From IDS-8 sp036381215 (lineage in GTDB: Bacteria; Pseudomonadota; Gammaproteobacteria; Steroidobacterales; Woeseiaceae): a DNA stretch of 64,000 bases. The translations under genes and the position numbers were made by a program. The stretch spans positions 1 through 64,000 of the forward strand of contig DASVDF010000026.1 in NCBI GenBank assembly GCA_036381215.1. Reading direction: 5' to 3'. The notes under the pieces were generated by a model that did no database searches, was not told where the DNA came from, and saw nothing but the letters and a program-made list of their open reading frames with translations. This document shows positions 32,663 through 40,571 of the stretch, piece by piece (position 1 is the first letter of the stretch; every line of letters starts with the position of its first letter).

Positions 32663-33373
32663 TCAGGGCGGCGGCAGGCCGAGCTGCTCGAGCACGCCGC
32701 GGAGGTGGGCCATCGCCTCCTCGGACGGGCCGGGATACGGGCCCGCGACGGGGGTGTTGCCGATGTAGCCCGCGTCCGCCATGCCCTCGTCCGTGGTGTA
32801 GTACGCCCCGACGGCGATCCAGCGGAAGCGGCGGAAGAATCCGGCGCGTGGCTCGAGGCCGGGCGCGACCCGGTCCGGCCAGGCGACGAGATCGAGAATC
32901 TCGCGGCGCTGCCCGTCCGTCGAGCCGGCAAAGGACTTGCCGAACCGCGAACGGCTCTCGGACTCGAGCCACTCGAGACCGGCGAGCACGTGCTCGCGAT
33001 CTTCCTGCTGATCCGGGTACGGCGCACTGACCCACTCGTCGACGAAGTCCGGGACACCGAGCGTGCTCGCCGCCGGTGAGTGCTCGTCCGCCGGCAGGAG
33101 CATGTCGCAGAGCGCGGTGGTCGTCTCGAGCTGGCTTTCGGTCAGTGTGCGCGGCCAGGGGACCACGGGATGCATCAGGTCCGGATCCTTCCCGTAACCC
33201 TTCGCGGCCGCCGCAGCGGATGCTTCGGCCGCCGGTCGCGCCGGCGGAATCTCCGGCCCGACCCGTTTCTCGTCGCGGCTGCAGCCGGCGTAGCCCGCTG
33301 CCATGGTGGCGGCGAGCCACTTGATGGTGGTGCGGCGGTCGACGCGCACGCGTTGCAGCGGATTGGCGCTCAC
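32663..33373 (-). CDS. Gluconate 2-dehydrogenase subunit 3-like protein
   Basis: A 236-residue Tat-exported protein: VRVDRRTTIKWLAATMAAGYAGC has the twin Arg and a lipobox-like Cys. The mature part (TESQLETTTALCDMLLPADEHSPAASTLGVPDFVDEWVS, ILDLVAWPD, YYTTDEGMADAGYIGN) is typical of the small gluconate 2-dehydrogenase subunit 3 family. In periplasmic glycoside 3-dehydrogenases (such as lactose dehydrogenase LacABC) this small subunit accompanies the GMC flavoprotein and helps its export. The GTG start overlaps the GMC stop by four bases (GTGA), so the two are made together. The cytochrome subunit of such complexes is not encoded nearby. Confidence 0.85.
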   Translation of the reverse strand: MSANPLQRVRVDRRTTIKWLAATMAAGYAGCSRDEKRVGPEIPPARPAAEASAAAAAKGYGKDPDLMHPVVPWPRTLTESQLETTTALCDMLLPADEHSPAASTLGVPDFVDEWVSAPYPDQQEDREHVLAGLEWLESESRSRFGKSFAGSTDGQRREILDLVAWPDRVAPGLEPRAGFFRRFRWIAVGAYYTTDEGMADAGYIGNTPVAGPYPGPSEEAMAHLRGVLEQLGLPPP

Positions 33374-35073
33374 AGGTTGCGCTCCCCGAGCTGGTCCGCG
33401 AGGTATTCGCTGTTGCGCATGGCGAGCGCCATGATGGTGATCGTCGGGTTCTTGTGCGCCTTGCTCGCAAACACGCCGCCGTCGGTGATGAACAGGTTCG
33501 GCACGTCCCAGGTCTGGCCCCAGGAGTTCGTGACGGAGGACGCCGGGTCGTCACCCATGCGCGTCGTCCCGACCTCGTGGATGATCTCGCCGCCCTTCGA
33601 GATCGCCTGCTCGGGGGCGAGGTCACCGCCCCAGTGGAGCTTCCCGCCCATGCGCTCGATGAGCGCCTTCGTCGCCTGCTGGAAGTGGCGCACCATGTTG
33701 AGCTCGTGCTCGCTCCACTTGAAATGGAAGCGCAGCGTGGGGATGCCGAAGCGATCCTTCGTGTCCGGGTCGATCTCGCAGTACGAATGCTCGTTCGGGA
33801 TCATCTCGCCGCGACAGGTGAAGCTCATGAAGCTGCCGTAGTAGCGGCGCATGCCCTCCTTGAGCTTCCGGCCGTAGCCGCCCACCCAGTCTGCCACGCT
33901 GCCCATCTCGCCCATGGACGGCTCGCTCCGGCCTTCGGCGCCGAGCTCGTAGTGGTAGCTGCGCGGGAAGTCGAGCTCGCCGCGCGCCTGCTCCTCGTAC
34001 AGCCAGAAGGGGATGTAGAGGTGCAGGCCCCTGGCGCCGTCCTCGTTGTAGCGCGGGCGGTTCTCGAGCAGCGGAAACTGCGCGCCCATGGCGGCGCCGA
34101 CGGTATCGAGCAGGTTGCGGCCGACCTGGCCGCTGGAGTTCGCGAGCCCGTCCGGAAACGACGCGCTCTTCGAGTTCAGGAGCAGGCGCGCCGTCTCACA
34201 CGCGCTCGCGGCGAGCACCACGGTGCGGCCTTCCGCCTTTGCCTCCTTGCCGGTCTTCTTGTCGATGTACGCCACGCCCGTCGCCTTGCCGTCGGCGCCG
34301 AGCAGCACTTCGTACGCCATCGCGTCCGTCACGATCTCGAGCTTGCCGGTCGCGAGCGCCATCGGGAGCAACGAGGTCGTCGTCTGGAACGCGGCGCCGA
34401 TCGCGCAGCCGCGCCCGCAGTTTGTTGCGTAGTAGCACGCGGCACGCTTGTCGATCGGGCGGGTGAGCACCGCACGGCGCGCCGGGATGCAGGGCATGCC
34501 CAAGTCGCGGGCGGCTGCCTGGATGTAGAGCTCGCCGACGCGCGGGGCGGGCGGATCGTGCAGCACGCCGGGCGAGGAGTCCGGATGGTTCGTCAGCCCG
34601 TTGTTGCTCCCGTAGACGCCGACGATTGCCTCCGTCTTGTCGTACCAGGGCGCGACGTCCTCGTAGGCGATCGGCCAGTCGACCCCCAGGCCGTCGCGCG
34701 AGCGCGGCTTGAAATCGTACGGCCCCATGCGGAAGGAGTTGCGCGCCCAGTGGTTGGTGCGGCCGCCCAGCATGCGCGAGCGCCACCACATGAACTCGGA
34801 GCCCGGCGCGGAAGCATAGGGCTCGCCGGGGATGTTCCAGCCGCCGTCGATTGTGGCATCGAAGTAGCCGAACTCCTTGTCGGGCGTCGAGGTGCCGCGC
34901 AGCGGCGCCGTGCGGTTCGGCGCCAGCATGGGGATCTCTTTGTAGGGGTCGTAATGGCGCCCCGCTTCCAGCATCAGGACGTTCAGCCCGCGTTTGGTCA
35001 GCACGTACGCGGCCATGCCGCCGCCGGCCCCCGAGCCGACGATGACCGCGTCGTAGCGCTGCGCTTTAACCAA
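33370..35073 (-). CDS. GMC-family flavoprotein oxidoreductase, probable glycoside 3-dehydrogenase
   Basis: A 567-residue flavoenzyme. FAD-binding motif DAVIVGSGAGGGMAAYVL (residues 8-25) and ...MLEAGRHY; substrate-side loop MLGGRTNHWARNSFR; a C-terminal active-site segment HEVGTTRMGDDP and the closing NLFITDGGVFASKAHKNPTITIMALAMR. The CRGC motif (NCGRGCAIGAA) is common in this group. With the neighbouring subunit-3-like protein and a DUF1080 hydrolase it fits a dehydrogenase that oxidises C3 of a glycoside. No ATG is available: the TTG at 35073, two bases after the DUF1080 stop, is the likely start. It has no signal and is probably exported with its Tat-bearing partner. Confidence 0.88.
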   Translation of the reverse strand: MVKAQRYDAVIVGSGAGGGMAAYVLTKRGLNVLMLEAGRHYDPYKEIPMLAPNRTAPLRGTSTPDKEFGYFDATIDGGWNIPGEPYASAPGSEFMWWRSRMLGGRTNHWARNSFRMGPYDFKPRSRDGLGVDWPIAYEDVAPWYDKTEAIVGVYGSNNGLTNHPDSSPGVLHDPPAPRVGELYIQAAARDLGMPCIPARRAVLTRPIDKRAACYYATNCGRGCAIGAAFQTTTSLLPMALATGKLEIVTDAMAYEVLLGADGKATGVAYIDKKTGKEAKAEGRTVVLAASACETARLLLNSKSASFPDGLANSSGQVGRNLLDTVGAAMGAQFPLLENRPRYNEDGARGLHLYIPFWLYEEQARGELDFPRSYHYELGAEGRSEPSMGEMGSVADWVGGYGRKLKEGMRRYYGSFMSFTCRGEMIPNEHSYCEIDPDTKDRFGIPTLRFHFKWSEHELNMVRHFQQATKALIERMGGKLHWGGDLAPEQAISKGGEIIHEVGTTRMGDDPASSVTNSWGQTWDVPNLFITDGGVFASKAHKNPTITIMALAMRNSEYLADQLGERNL

Positions 35074-35075
35074 CT

Positions 35076-35870
35076 TCAGAGGGTCCGGATGCGGATGTTG
35101 CGGTACCAGACCCGGTCGCTGTGATCCTGGAGACCGATGTGGCCGCGGCGGAATTCCGCGAAGTGCTCCCAGTCCGCAAATTTGGAATTCGCGACGCGGC
35201 GGTTCCAGTCGTCGGAGCCGACCTGGTACTCGACGATCTTTTTGCCGTTCAGCCAGTGCTGCGCATGGCCGTCCTTCACGACCAGGCGCACGGAGTTCCA
35301 CTCGCCGACCGGGCGGAGCTCCTTGTTCTCGGGCGCATACAGGGCATAGCACGCGCCGGCGCTGGTCTCCGGCACCTTGCCGTCCGGGTGGCGCGAGTCG
35401 TCGAGCACCTGCATCTCGATGCCGGTCTCGTACGCGACGTCCTGGTCGGGGTATTCCCGCACGCCGTAGAAGATGCCGCTGTTGCCGCCCTCCGAGATCT
35501 TCCACTCGAGCTCGAGCTCGAAGTTCTCGTACTGGTCGCGGGTGATGAGGTCGCCGGCGGTCATCTCCTCGACGTCCGGCCCGACGTCGAGAACGAGCGC
35601 ACCGTCCTCGATCTTCCAGCCGGCGCCGGGGGCATCCTTGTTGAACCCGCGCCAGGCATCGAGGTTGCTGCCGTCGAACAGCACGACCCATTCACCCGCC
35701 GCCTGGTCGGCTCCGGCATCGCTCGCGGGTGGGTCGCTCATGGCGGCGGCGGGTGGGGTGTCGGCGGCCGCTTCGGTTTGCGGTGCCTCGGCGTCGCTGC
35801 ACGCGGCAACGGCGGCCAGGATGATCGACAGAAATGCGATGCGCCCCACGTGATCCCCCTTCGTGCTCAC
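35076..35870 (-). CDS. DUF1080 lipoprotein, probable 3-keto-glycoside hydrolase
   Basis: A 264-residue lipoprotein (lipobox LAAVAAC, Cys24, followed by an Ala/Pro/Asp-rich linker). From about residue 60 it is a DUF1080 concanavalin-like jelly roll: WVVLFDGSNLDAWRGFN, GDLITRDQYENFELELEWKISEGGNSGIFYGV, ETGIEMQVLDD, GEWNSVRLVVKDGHAQHWLNG and GHIGLQDHSDRVWYRNIRIRTL. Members of this family cleave 3-keto-glycosides made by GMC glycoside 3-dehydrogenases, the very enzyme encoded two bases downstream. It heads the operon and diverges from the isomerase gene across an 80-base region with a palindrome. Confidence 0.88.
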   Translation of the reverse strand: MSTKGDHVGRIAFLSIILAAVAACSDAEAPQTEAAADTPPAAAMSDPPASDAGADQAAGEWVVLFDGSNLDAWRGFNKDAPGAGWKIEDGALVLDVGPDVEEMTAGDLITRDQYENFELELEWKISEGGNSGIFYGVREYPDQDVAYETGIEMQVLDDSRHPDGKVPETSAGACYALYAPENKELRPVGEWNSVRLVVKDGHAQHWLNGKKIVEYQVGSDDWNRRVANSKFADWEHFAEFRRGHIGLQDHSDRVWYRNIRIRTL

Positions 35871-35894
35871 CGTCGTCGTTGTGTACTATACCGC

Positions 35895-35914
35895 TGGTAG
35901 CGATATCAATACCA
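35895..35914. promoter_or_regulatory. Palindrome in the divergent promoter of the keto-glycoside cluster
   Basis: TGGTAGCGATATCAATACCA is a 20-bp palindrome centred on GATATC with 8 of 10 pairs matching (TGGTA/TACCA outer arms). A -10-like TATAGT (minus strand, 35890-35885) lies beside it. It is a plausible operator controlling both the DUF1080-GMC operon and the isomerase genes; no regulator gene is encoded in the cluster. Confidence 0.5.
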
Positions 35915-35949
35915 ACGGCTCGCGCCACCAGCCAACGAGGGAACGAGAG

Positions 35950-36846
35950 ATGGACCGGCGCCGTTTCATCCTGGCCGCCGCGGCGCTCGCGGCGGGTTGC
36001 ACGCGCGACGGCTCGGGTTCCTCTGCGGCGCCCGATACCGCGCAGGACCCGGGCGGCAGCACACAAGCGAGTGGAGAGGGATGGAGCCCGCACCCGGCCG
36101 GCGTGCGGCCGCTGGGGCTGCAGCTCTACACCGTGCGGAACCTGATGGCCGAGGACGTCGCGGCGACGCTCGCGCTGGTCGCGGAGGCCGGCTACGGCGA
36201 GGTCGAGTTCGCCGGTTACTTCGAGCACCCGCCCGCGGAGATTCGCCGCATGCTGGACGATGCGGGCCTGGCCGCGCCCTCCGCGCACATCCCGTACGAG
36301 CAGTTCGCCGCGGGCGTGGACGCCGTGATCGAGGAGGCGCGGGCCATCGGCCACCAGTTCGTCGTCGTGCCCTGGATCGACGAGCAGCGCCGCACGCTCG
36401 ATGACTGGCGGAAGCACGCGGAGAACTTCAATCGCTGGGGGGAGGCGTGCGCCGCCGCCGGCCTGCGCTTCGCGTATCACAACCACTCGTTCGAATTCGC
36501 GAAGACGGACGGTCAGATACCCTACGACCTGCTGCTCGCCGAGACCGATCCGGAGCAGGTGCTGATGGAGCTCGATCTCTGCTGGGCGCGCGGCGGCAAC
36601 GCCGACCCGGTCGCGTATTTCGAGCGATGGCCGGGCCGGTTTCCGCTGTGCCACATCAAGGATTATCGGGACGGTGCGGACGTGAACGTCGGCGACGGCG
36701 ACGTGGATTTCGCACGCGCTTTCGCGCACGCCGGCACGGCCGGGCTCGAGCACGGCTTCGTCGAGCGCGACAATCCCACGGACGCGCGCGCCGCCATCCG
36801 CCAGAACTTCGCCGCGATCACGCCCCTGTGGAACGAGCACCTGTAG
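35950..36846 (+). CDS. Tat-exported sugar phosphate isomerase/epimerase-type TIM-barrel protein
   Basis: A 298-residue protein. MDRRRFILAAAALAAGC is a Tat signal with a lipobox-like end. The mature protein is an AP-endonuclease-2/xylose-isomerase-like barrel: PLGLQLYTVRNLM, EAGYGEVEFAGYF, AYHNHSFEF (metal-binding His), LMELDLCW (Glu/Asp ligands) and CHIKDYRDG. Exported members in glycoside-oxidation clusters act on 3-keto-sugars as isomerases or lyases; the exact reaction here is inferred. It starts at ATG 35950 and its TAG stop is provided by a REP. A second TIM barrel follows after 70 bases. Confidence 0.85.
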   Translation: MDRRRFILAAAALAAGCTRDGSGSSAAPDTAQDPGGSTQASGEGWSPHPAGVRPLGLQLYTVRNLMAEDVAATLALVAEAGYGEVEFAGYFEHPPAEIRRMLDDAGLAAPSAHIPYEQFAAGVDAVIEEARAIGHQFVVVPWIDEQRRTLDDWRKHAENFNRWGEACAAAGLRFAYHNHSFEFAKTDGQIPYDLLLAETDPEQVLMELDLCWARGGNADPVAYFERWPGRFPLCHIKDYRDGADVNVGDGDVDFARAFAHAGTAGLEHGFVERDNPTDARAAIRQNFAAITPLWNEHL

Positions 36847-36913
36847 GAGCGCGCATCGCGCGCGACCGAACCGGCCACCGCGCGTGGTCTGGAGCGCGCA
36901 TCGCGCGCGACCC
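36843..36913. repeat. Two direct REP copies between the two isomerase genes
   Basis: GTAGGAGCGCGCATCGCGCG begins at 36843 and a second copy GGAGCGCGCATCGCGCGCGA at 36891, in the same orientation. The first TAG is the stop of the upstream gene; the second copy ends four bases before the ATG of the next gene and so covers its ribosome-binding region. Confidence 0.8.
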
Positions 36914-36916
36914 GCG

Positions 36917-37816
36917 ATGATCGACCGGCGCACCTTGCTGAAATCCGCCGCCGCCGCTGCCGTGGCCGCCGCCGTCCCGCGGAGATCCGCGGCCGCAGAG
37001 CGCTTCAACCTGCACTACGCGCCGCACGCGGGCCTGTTCGAGCGCTCCGCGGGTCCCGATATCGTCGAGCAGATCGCCTTCGCCGCCGACGCGGGCTTCA
37101 CCGCGTGGGAGGACAACGACATGCGCGGCCGCAGCGTGGCCGAGCAGGAGCGCATCGGGGCGGCGCTCGCGGAGCACGGCATGCGCATGGGCGTGTTCGT
37201 CGGGCACGAGATCTCGTGGAGCGAGCCCGGCATCACGAGCGGCGACGCAGCGCTGCGGGAGAAGTTCCTGTCCGAGATCCGCGGCTCGGTCGAGGTCGCG
37301 AAGCGCGTCGATGCGACCTGGATGACGGTGGTCCCGGATCACGTCGCCCCGCGGCTTCGCCCGTACTACCAGATGGCCAACGTCGTCGAGACGCTGAAGC
37401 GCGCGAGCGCAATCCTCGAGCCGCACGGGCTGGTCATGGTGCTGGAGTCACTGAACTTCCACGATCACCCCGGCATGTTCCTGACGGAGATACCGCAGGC
37501 GTACCTGATCTGCAAGGCGGTGGCGAGCCCCGCCTGCAAGATCCTGTTCGATATGTATCACCAGGAGATCACGGAAGGGAACATCATTCCGAACATCGAT
37601 GCGGCGTGGGACGAGATCGCGTATTTCCAGATCGGCGACGTGCCGGGCCGCAACGAGCCCACGACCGGCGAGATGAACTACCGCAACATCTTCCGGCACA
37701 TCCATGCCAAAGGGTACGAGGGCATCCTCGGCATGGAGCACGGCAAGTCGCGCGACAGCGCCGCGGGCGAGCAGGCCGTCATCGACGCGTACCGCTACTG
37801 CGACGCTTCCCCGTAG
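36917..37816 (+). CDS. Tat-exported hydroxypyruvate-isomerase-like TIM-barrel protein
   Basis: A 299-residue protein with a Tat signal (MIDRRTLLKSAAAAAVAAAV) and an isomerase barrel: FNLHYAPHAGLF, DAGFTAWEDNDMRG, VMVLESLNFHDHPG (metal Glu and His), CKILFDMYHQEITEGN, YFQIGDVPGRNEP and GILGMEHGKS. This sequence is close to hydroxypyruvate isomerase (Hyi), yet the protein is exported, so a keto-sugar substrate in the periplasm is more likely. No ribosome site is visible; the upstream bases belong to a REP. The TAG stop is again from a REP (37814-37816). Confidence 0.83.
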   Translation: MIDRRTLLKSAAAAAVAAAVPRRSAAAERFNLHYAPHAGLFERSAGPDIVEQIAFAADAGFTAWEDNDMRGRSVAEQERIGAALAEHGMRMGVFVGHEISWSEPGITSGDAALREKFLSEIRGSVEVAKRVDATWMTVVPDHVAPRLRPYYQMANVVETLKRASAILEPHGLVMVLESLNFHDHPGMFLTEIPQAYLICKAVASPACKILFDMYHQEITEGNIIPNIDAAWDEIAYFQIGDVPGRNEPTTGEMNYRNIFRHIHAKGYEGILGMEHGKSRDSAAGEQAVIDAYRYCDASP

Positions 37817-37839
37817 GAGCGCGCACCGCGCGCGACCGG
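37812..37839 (+). repeat. REP palindrome
   Basis: CGTAGGAGCGCGCACCGCGC begins at 37812 and continues CGCGACC. Its TAG is the stop codon of the TIM-barrel gene. A degenerate copy (GACCGCGCGCCGCGCGCGAC) lies at about 37874-37893. Confidence 0.75.
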
Positions 37840-37900
37840 ACCTCGCAACCACCGCACTATCCGCGCTCACCCGACCGCGCGCCGCGCGCGACCCGCCGGC

Positions 37901-38761
37901 TCACGTCCGCCCGTCGATCCGCGCCTCCAGCCATTCGAGTACGAGCCGCAGCGCGTCCTCCCGGTCGAGATCGTTGAGTATCTCGTGATACGCGCCCGCG
38001 AACAGGCGAAGGGTCTTGTCCGTGGCGGCAATGGTCTCGACGAAACGCTGGCTGCCCGCGGGATCCGTGACCCTGTCGGCCGTGCCGTGGAACACCAGAA
38101 CGGGCGTGGTCCAGCCCGGATAGCGCTCCCAGGCGTCCGCCATCGTCGCGAGGGCGCTGGCCGCGAGGCGCGCCGGCACGCCGCCCGGCTTGCAGAACAT
38201 CGGATCGGCTTGCACGATCTCCGCCGCTTCCGGAATCCGGGAGAGCTGTTTCGGGTCGCTGCGGAGCACGATGGATCGCGGCGCCAGGCGGCCGAGCAGC
38301 GCCGCAACCAGCCGCATGACCGGGCTCGCGTGCGCGACCAGCAGGGGGCTGCTGAGGATCACGCCACGCACCCCGGCCGGATCCCGGGCCATGCTCGCGG
38401 CCGTGACGAGGCCGCCGAGGGAGTGCCCGAACAGGAAGAGCGGGCCGGGCTCATCAGCGAGGGCGCGCCGGGCCGCGAGGTGGTCCTCGACCGCCCCGCG
38501 CGCGTCCACGACAGCGCGAGCGCCCGGCGAGCGCCCGTGCCCGCGCAGATCGAAGGCATGGACGGTGATCCCGGCCTGCACCAGCTTCGGCACGAGGCCG
38601 CTGTACTGGCTCACGTACCGTTCGGCGTATTCGCAAAAGCCGTGCTGGAGGAGGAGCGACGCTCGCGGACGCCGTGCTTCCCAGCGATATCCCCGCAACC
38701 CCCGGCCGAAATCCCAGCGGCGGGTCGCGATGTCCGCCGAACCGGGCAGCAGCTCGTTCAC
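37901..38761 (-). CDS. Monoacylglycerol-lipase-like alpha/beta hydrolase
   Basis: A 286-residue cytoplasmic hydrolase of the serine aminopeptidase S33/monoglyceride lipase family: oxyanion QHGFCEYAERY (about 39-49), FDLRGHGRSPGAR, nucleophile FGHSLGG (Ser about 114), VFHGTADRVTDP (Asp) and GAYHEILND (His). It would cleave an ester in a lysolipid or related metabolite. It is followed upstream in the operon by a GlcG-type gene with an ATGA overlap (38758-38761). I see no membrane segment or signal. Confidence 0.88.
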   Translation of the reverse strand: MNELLPGSADIATRRWDFGRGLRGYRWEARRPRASLLLQHGFCEYAERYVSQYSGLVPKLVQAGITVHAFDLRGHGRSPGARAVVDARGAVEDHLAARRALADEPGPLFLFGHSLGGLVTAASMARDPAGVRGVILSSPLLVAHASPVMRLVAALLGRLAPRSIVLRSDPKQLSRIPEAAEIVQADPMFCKPGGVPARLAASALATMADAWERYPGWTTPVLVFHGTADRVTDPAGSQRFVETIAATDKTLRLFAGAYHEILNDLDREDALRLVLEWLEARIDGRT

Positions 38762-39186
38762 TGCATCCAGGCGTCGGCGCCCGCTTGCGCGACCTGCGCG
38801 TCCTGTTGCGGGAGCATGCCGGCGACGCCGATCGCGCCGACGATGCGGCCTTCGCGGAGCAAAGGTATGCCGCCGTCGATCGCCGCGATACCCGGCACCG
38901 TCAGAAGGCGCAGATGAACGTGGCCTTGCGCCAGCGCATCTTCGAAGCCTCGGGTGGGCCGCTTGAAGCGCACCGCTGTCTCGGCTTTCGCGATCGCCAC
39001 GCCGATGCTGCCGAACTGCGCGTGATCGAGGCGCTCCAGGAGCACGAGCTGCGCGGCGCTGTCCACCACGGCAATGACGACGGCCAGCCCGTTCTCCACG
39101 GCCTCCCGCTCGGCCGCCGCGACCACCCGCCTCGCGTCGGACAACGCGATCGGGGGCCCGTATTCCACAATTTTCGTATGCGACAT
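38758..39186 (-). CDS. GlcG/HbpS-family protein
   Basis: A 142-residue protein of the heme-binding-associated GlcG/HbpS family (DUF336): LSDARRVVAAAEREAVENGLAVVIAVVDSAAQLVLLERLD and the Gly-rich PGIAAIDGGIPLLREGRIVGAIGVAGML. Members bind heme or corrinoids or stand beside oxidoreductases; none has a proven enzymatic role. It starts at ATG 39184-39186 and its stop overlaps the start of the lipase-like gene. Confidence 0.85.
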   Translation of the reverse strand: MSHTKIVEYGPPIALSDARRVVAAAEREAVENGLAVVIAVVDSAAQLVLLERLDHAQFGSIGVAIAKAETAVRFKRPTRGFEDALAQGHVHLRLLTVPGIAAIDGGIPLLREGRIVGAIGVAGMLPQQDAQVAQAGADAWMQ

Positions 39187-39243
39187 GGAGTCAGCCCGCA
39201 AATCAGTCGCCCGGTCGAGTGCGATGCCGGTGCCGGAAAGGCT

Positions 39244-40482
39244 TCAGGCGCGCACTGCCTGCGCATCGCTGGCCGAGACAGTTCGACGTTCGCGGAAGGT
39301 CAGCGCAAAGAGCACGAAAATGAGTGCGGCGAACGCGGCGGGATAGAGCCAGATCGCGCGCCAGTCGTGCGCGCCGCCGTCCGTGTACAGATCCGTGATT
39401 CTCCCGGCAATGAAGAAACCGATGAGCATGCCGACGCCGTAGGTTGCCAGCGTGATGAGGCCCTGTGCGGCGCTCTTGTAGCGCTCGCCCGCCTTCGAAT
39501 CGGTATAGATCTGTCCGGAGACGAAGAAGAAGTCGTAGCAGATCCCGTGCAGCGCGATCCCGATGATCAGCATGAACTGGAGCTCGCCGGGGTTGCCGAA
39601 GGCGAACAGGACGTAACGCACGGCCCAGGCGGCCATGCCGATCAAGAGCGTCCACTTCATGCCGACCCGGAGCAGGAAGATCGGGATCGCGAGCATGAAC
39701 AGCACCTCCGACATCTGGCCGACGGTCTGCTTGCCGGTGGCGTTCGCCAGCCCGATTTCGGTCATGAACTGGTTCGCGTGCTGGTAGTAGAAGGCGAGAG
39801 GAATGCAGATCAGGATCGACGCAATGAAGAACGTCAGGAAGCTCCTGTCCCGGAGCAGGGCGAGCGCGTCGAGGCCGAGTACCTGCCGCAGGCCCGTCTC
39901 CTTGCCCGGCGTTGGCGGCGTCGCCGGCAGCGTGAAGCTGAAGAGCCCGAGTGCCAGCGAGGCGATCGCGGCCATCAGGAAGGTCTGCCGCAGCAGACCC
40001 TGTTCGATACCCGCCTGCGAATCCCAGCCGAACGCATAGCTGATCGCGAGCCCGGCGACGATCCAGCCGATCGTTCCCCAGACGCGTATCCGGCCGAAGT
40101 GCCTGGACGGATCGTCCATCTGGCGGAACGAAATGGAGTTCACGAGCGCGAGTGTCGGCATGTACAGGATCATGTAGCCGAGGAGGTAAGGATAGAACTG
40201 CGCGAAATCACCGGCACGCCATGTCAGGTACAGGAGAACGGCACCGACGAGATGAATGATGCCGAGCAGGCGCTCGGCGTTGAAGTATTTGTCCGCGATC
40301 AGGCCGATGATGAACGGAGCGATGATCGCACCCCACGACTGCGTGGAGTATGCCTGTCCGATTTGCGCTCCCGAGGCGCCGAGGTTGTTCGCGAGAAAGC
40401 TGCCCATCGTAACGAACCACGCTCCCCAGATGAAGAACTCGATGAACATCATCACCGACAGGCGAATGCGTGCGTTACTCAA
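39244..40482 (-). CDS. MFS transporter of the nucleoside:H+ symporter type
   Basis: A 412-residue permease with twelve hydrophobic segments of the nucleoside/sugar H+ symporter family (NupG-like): RLSVMMFIEFFIWGAWFVTMGSF at the start, IIAPFIIGLIADKYFNAERLLG between helices 2 and 3, and the conserved RIRVWGTIGWIVAGL. In keto-glycoside clusters a permease of this type imports the released sugar. It lies between GlcG and the Gfo/Idh/MocA gene on the same strand. Two REP copies occupy its upstream region. Confidence 0.87.
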   Translation of the reverse strand: MSNARIRLSVMMFIEFFIWGAWFVTMGSFLANNLGASGAQIGQAYSTQSWGAIIAPFIIGLIADKYFNAERLLGIIHLVGAVLLYLTWRAGDFAQFYPYLLGYMILYMPTLALVNSISFRQMDDPSRHFGRIRVWGTIGWIVAGLAISYAFGWDSQAGIEQGLLRQTFLMAAIASLALGLFSFTLPATPPTPGKETGLRQVLGLDALALLRDRSFLTFFIASILICIPLAFYYQHANQFMTEIGLANATGKQTVGQMSEVLFMLAIPIFLLRVGMKWTLLIGMAAWAVRYVLFAFGNPGELQFMLIIGIALHGICYDFFFVSGQIYTDSKAGERYKSAAQGLITLATYGVGMLIGFFIAGRITDLYTDGGAHDWRAIWLYPAAFAALIFVLFALTFRERRTVSASDAQAVRA

Positions 40483-40513
40483 GATCCCCTCTCCCTCGTT
40501 GTGTGTGCGGTCC

Positions 40514-40571
40514 GGTCGCGCGCGATGCGCGCTCCAACAGGCGGCCGGTCGCGCGCGATGCGCGCGCCTAC
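40514..40571 (-). repeat. Two direct REP copies between MFS and Gfo/Idh genes
   Basis: GGTCGCGCGCGATGCGCGCT starts at 40514 and again at 40547, in the same (minus) orientation. The CTA in the second copy (40568-40570) is the TAG stop of the oxidoreductase gene. The first ends in CCAACA rather than CCTACA. Confidence 0.8.

Noticed and set aside
37874..37893. Additional REP copy after the second TIM-barrel gene
   Set aside because: Too degenerate (no GTAGGAG end) to count as a full element; mentioned with the copy at 37812.
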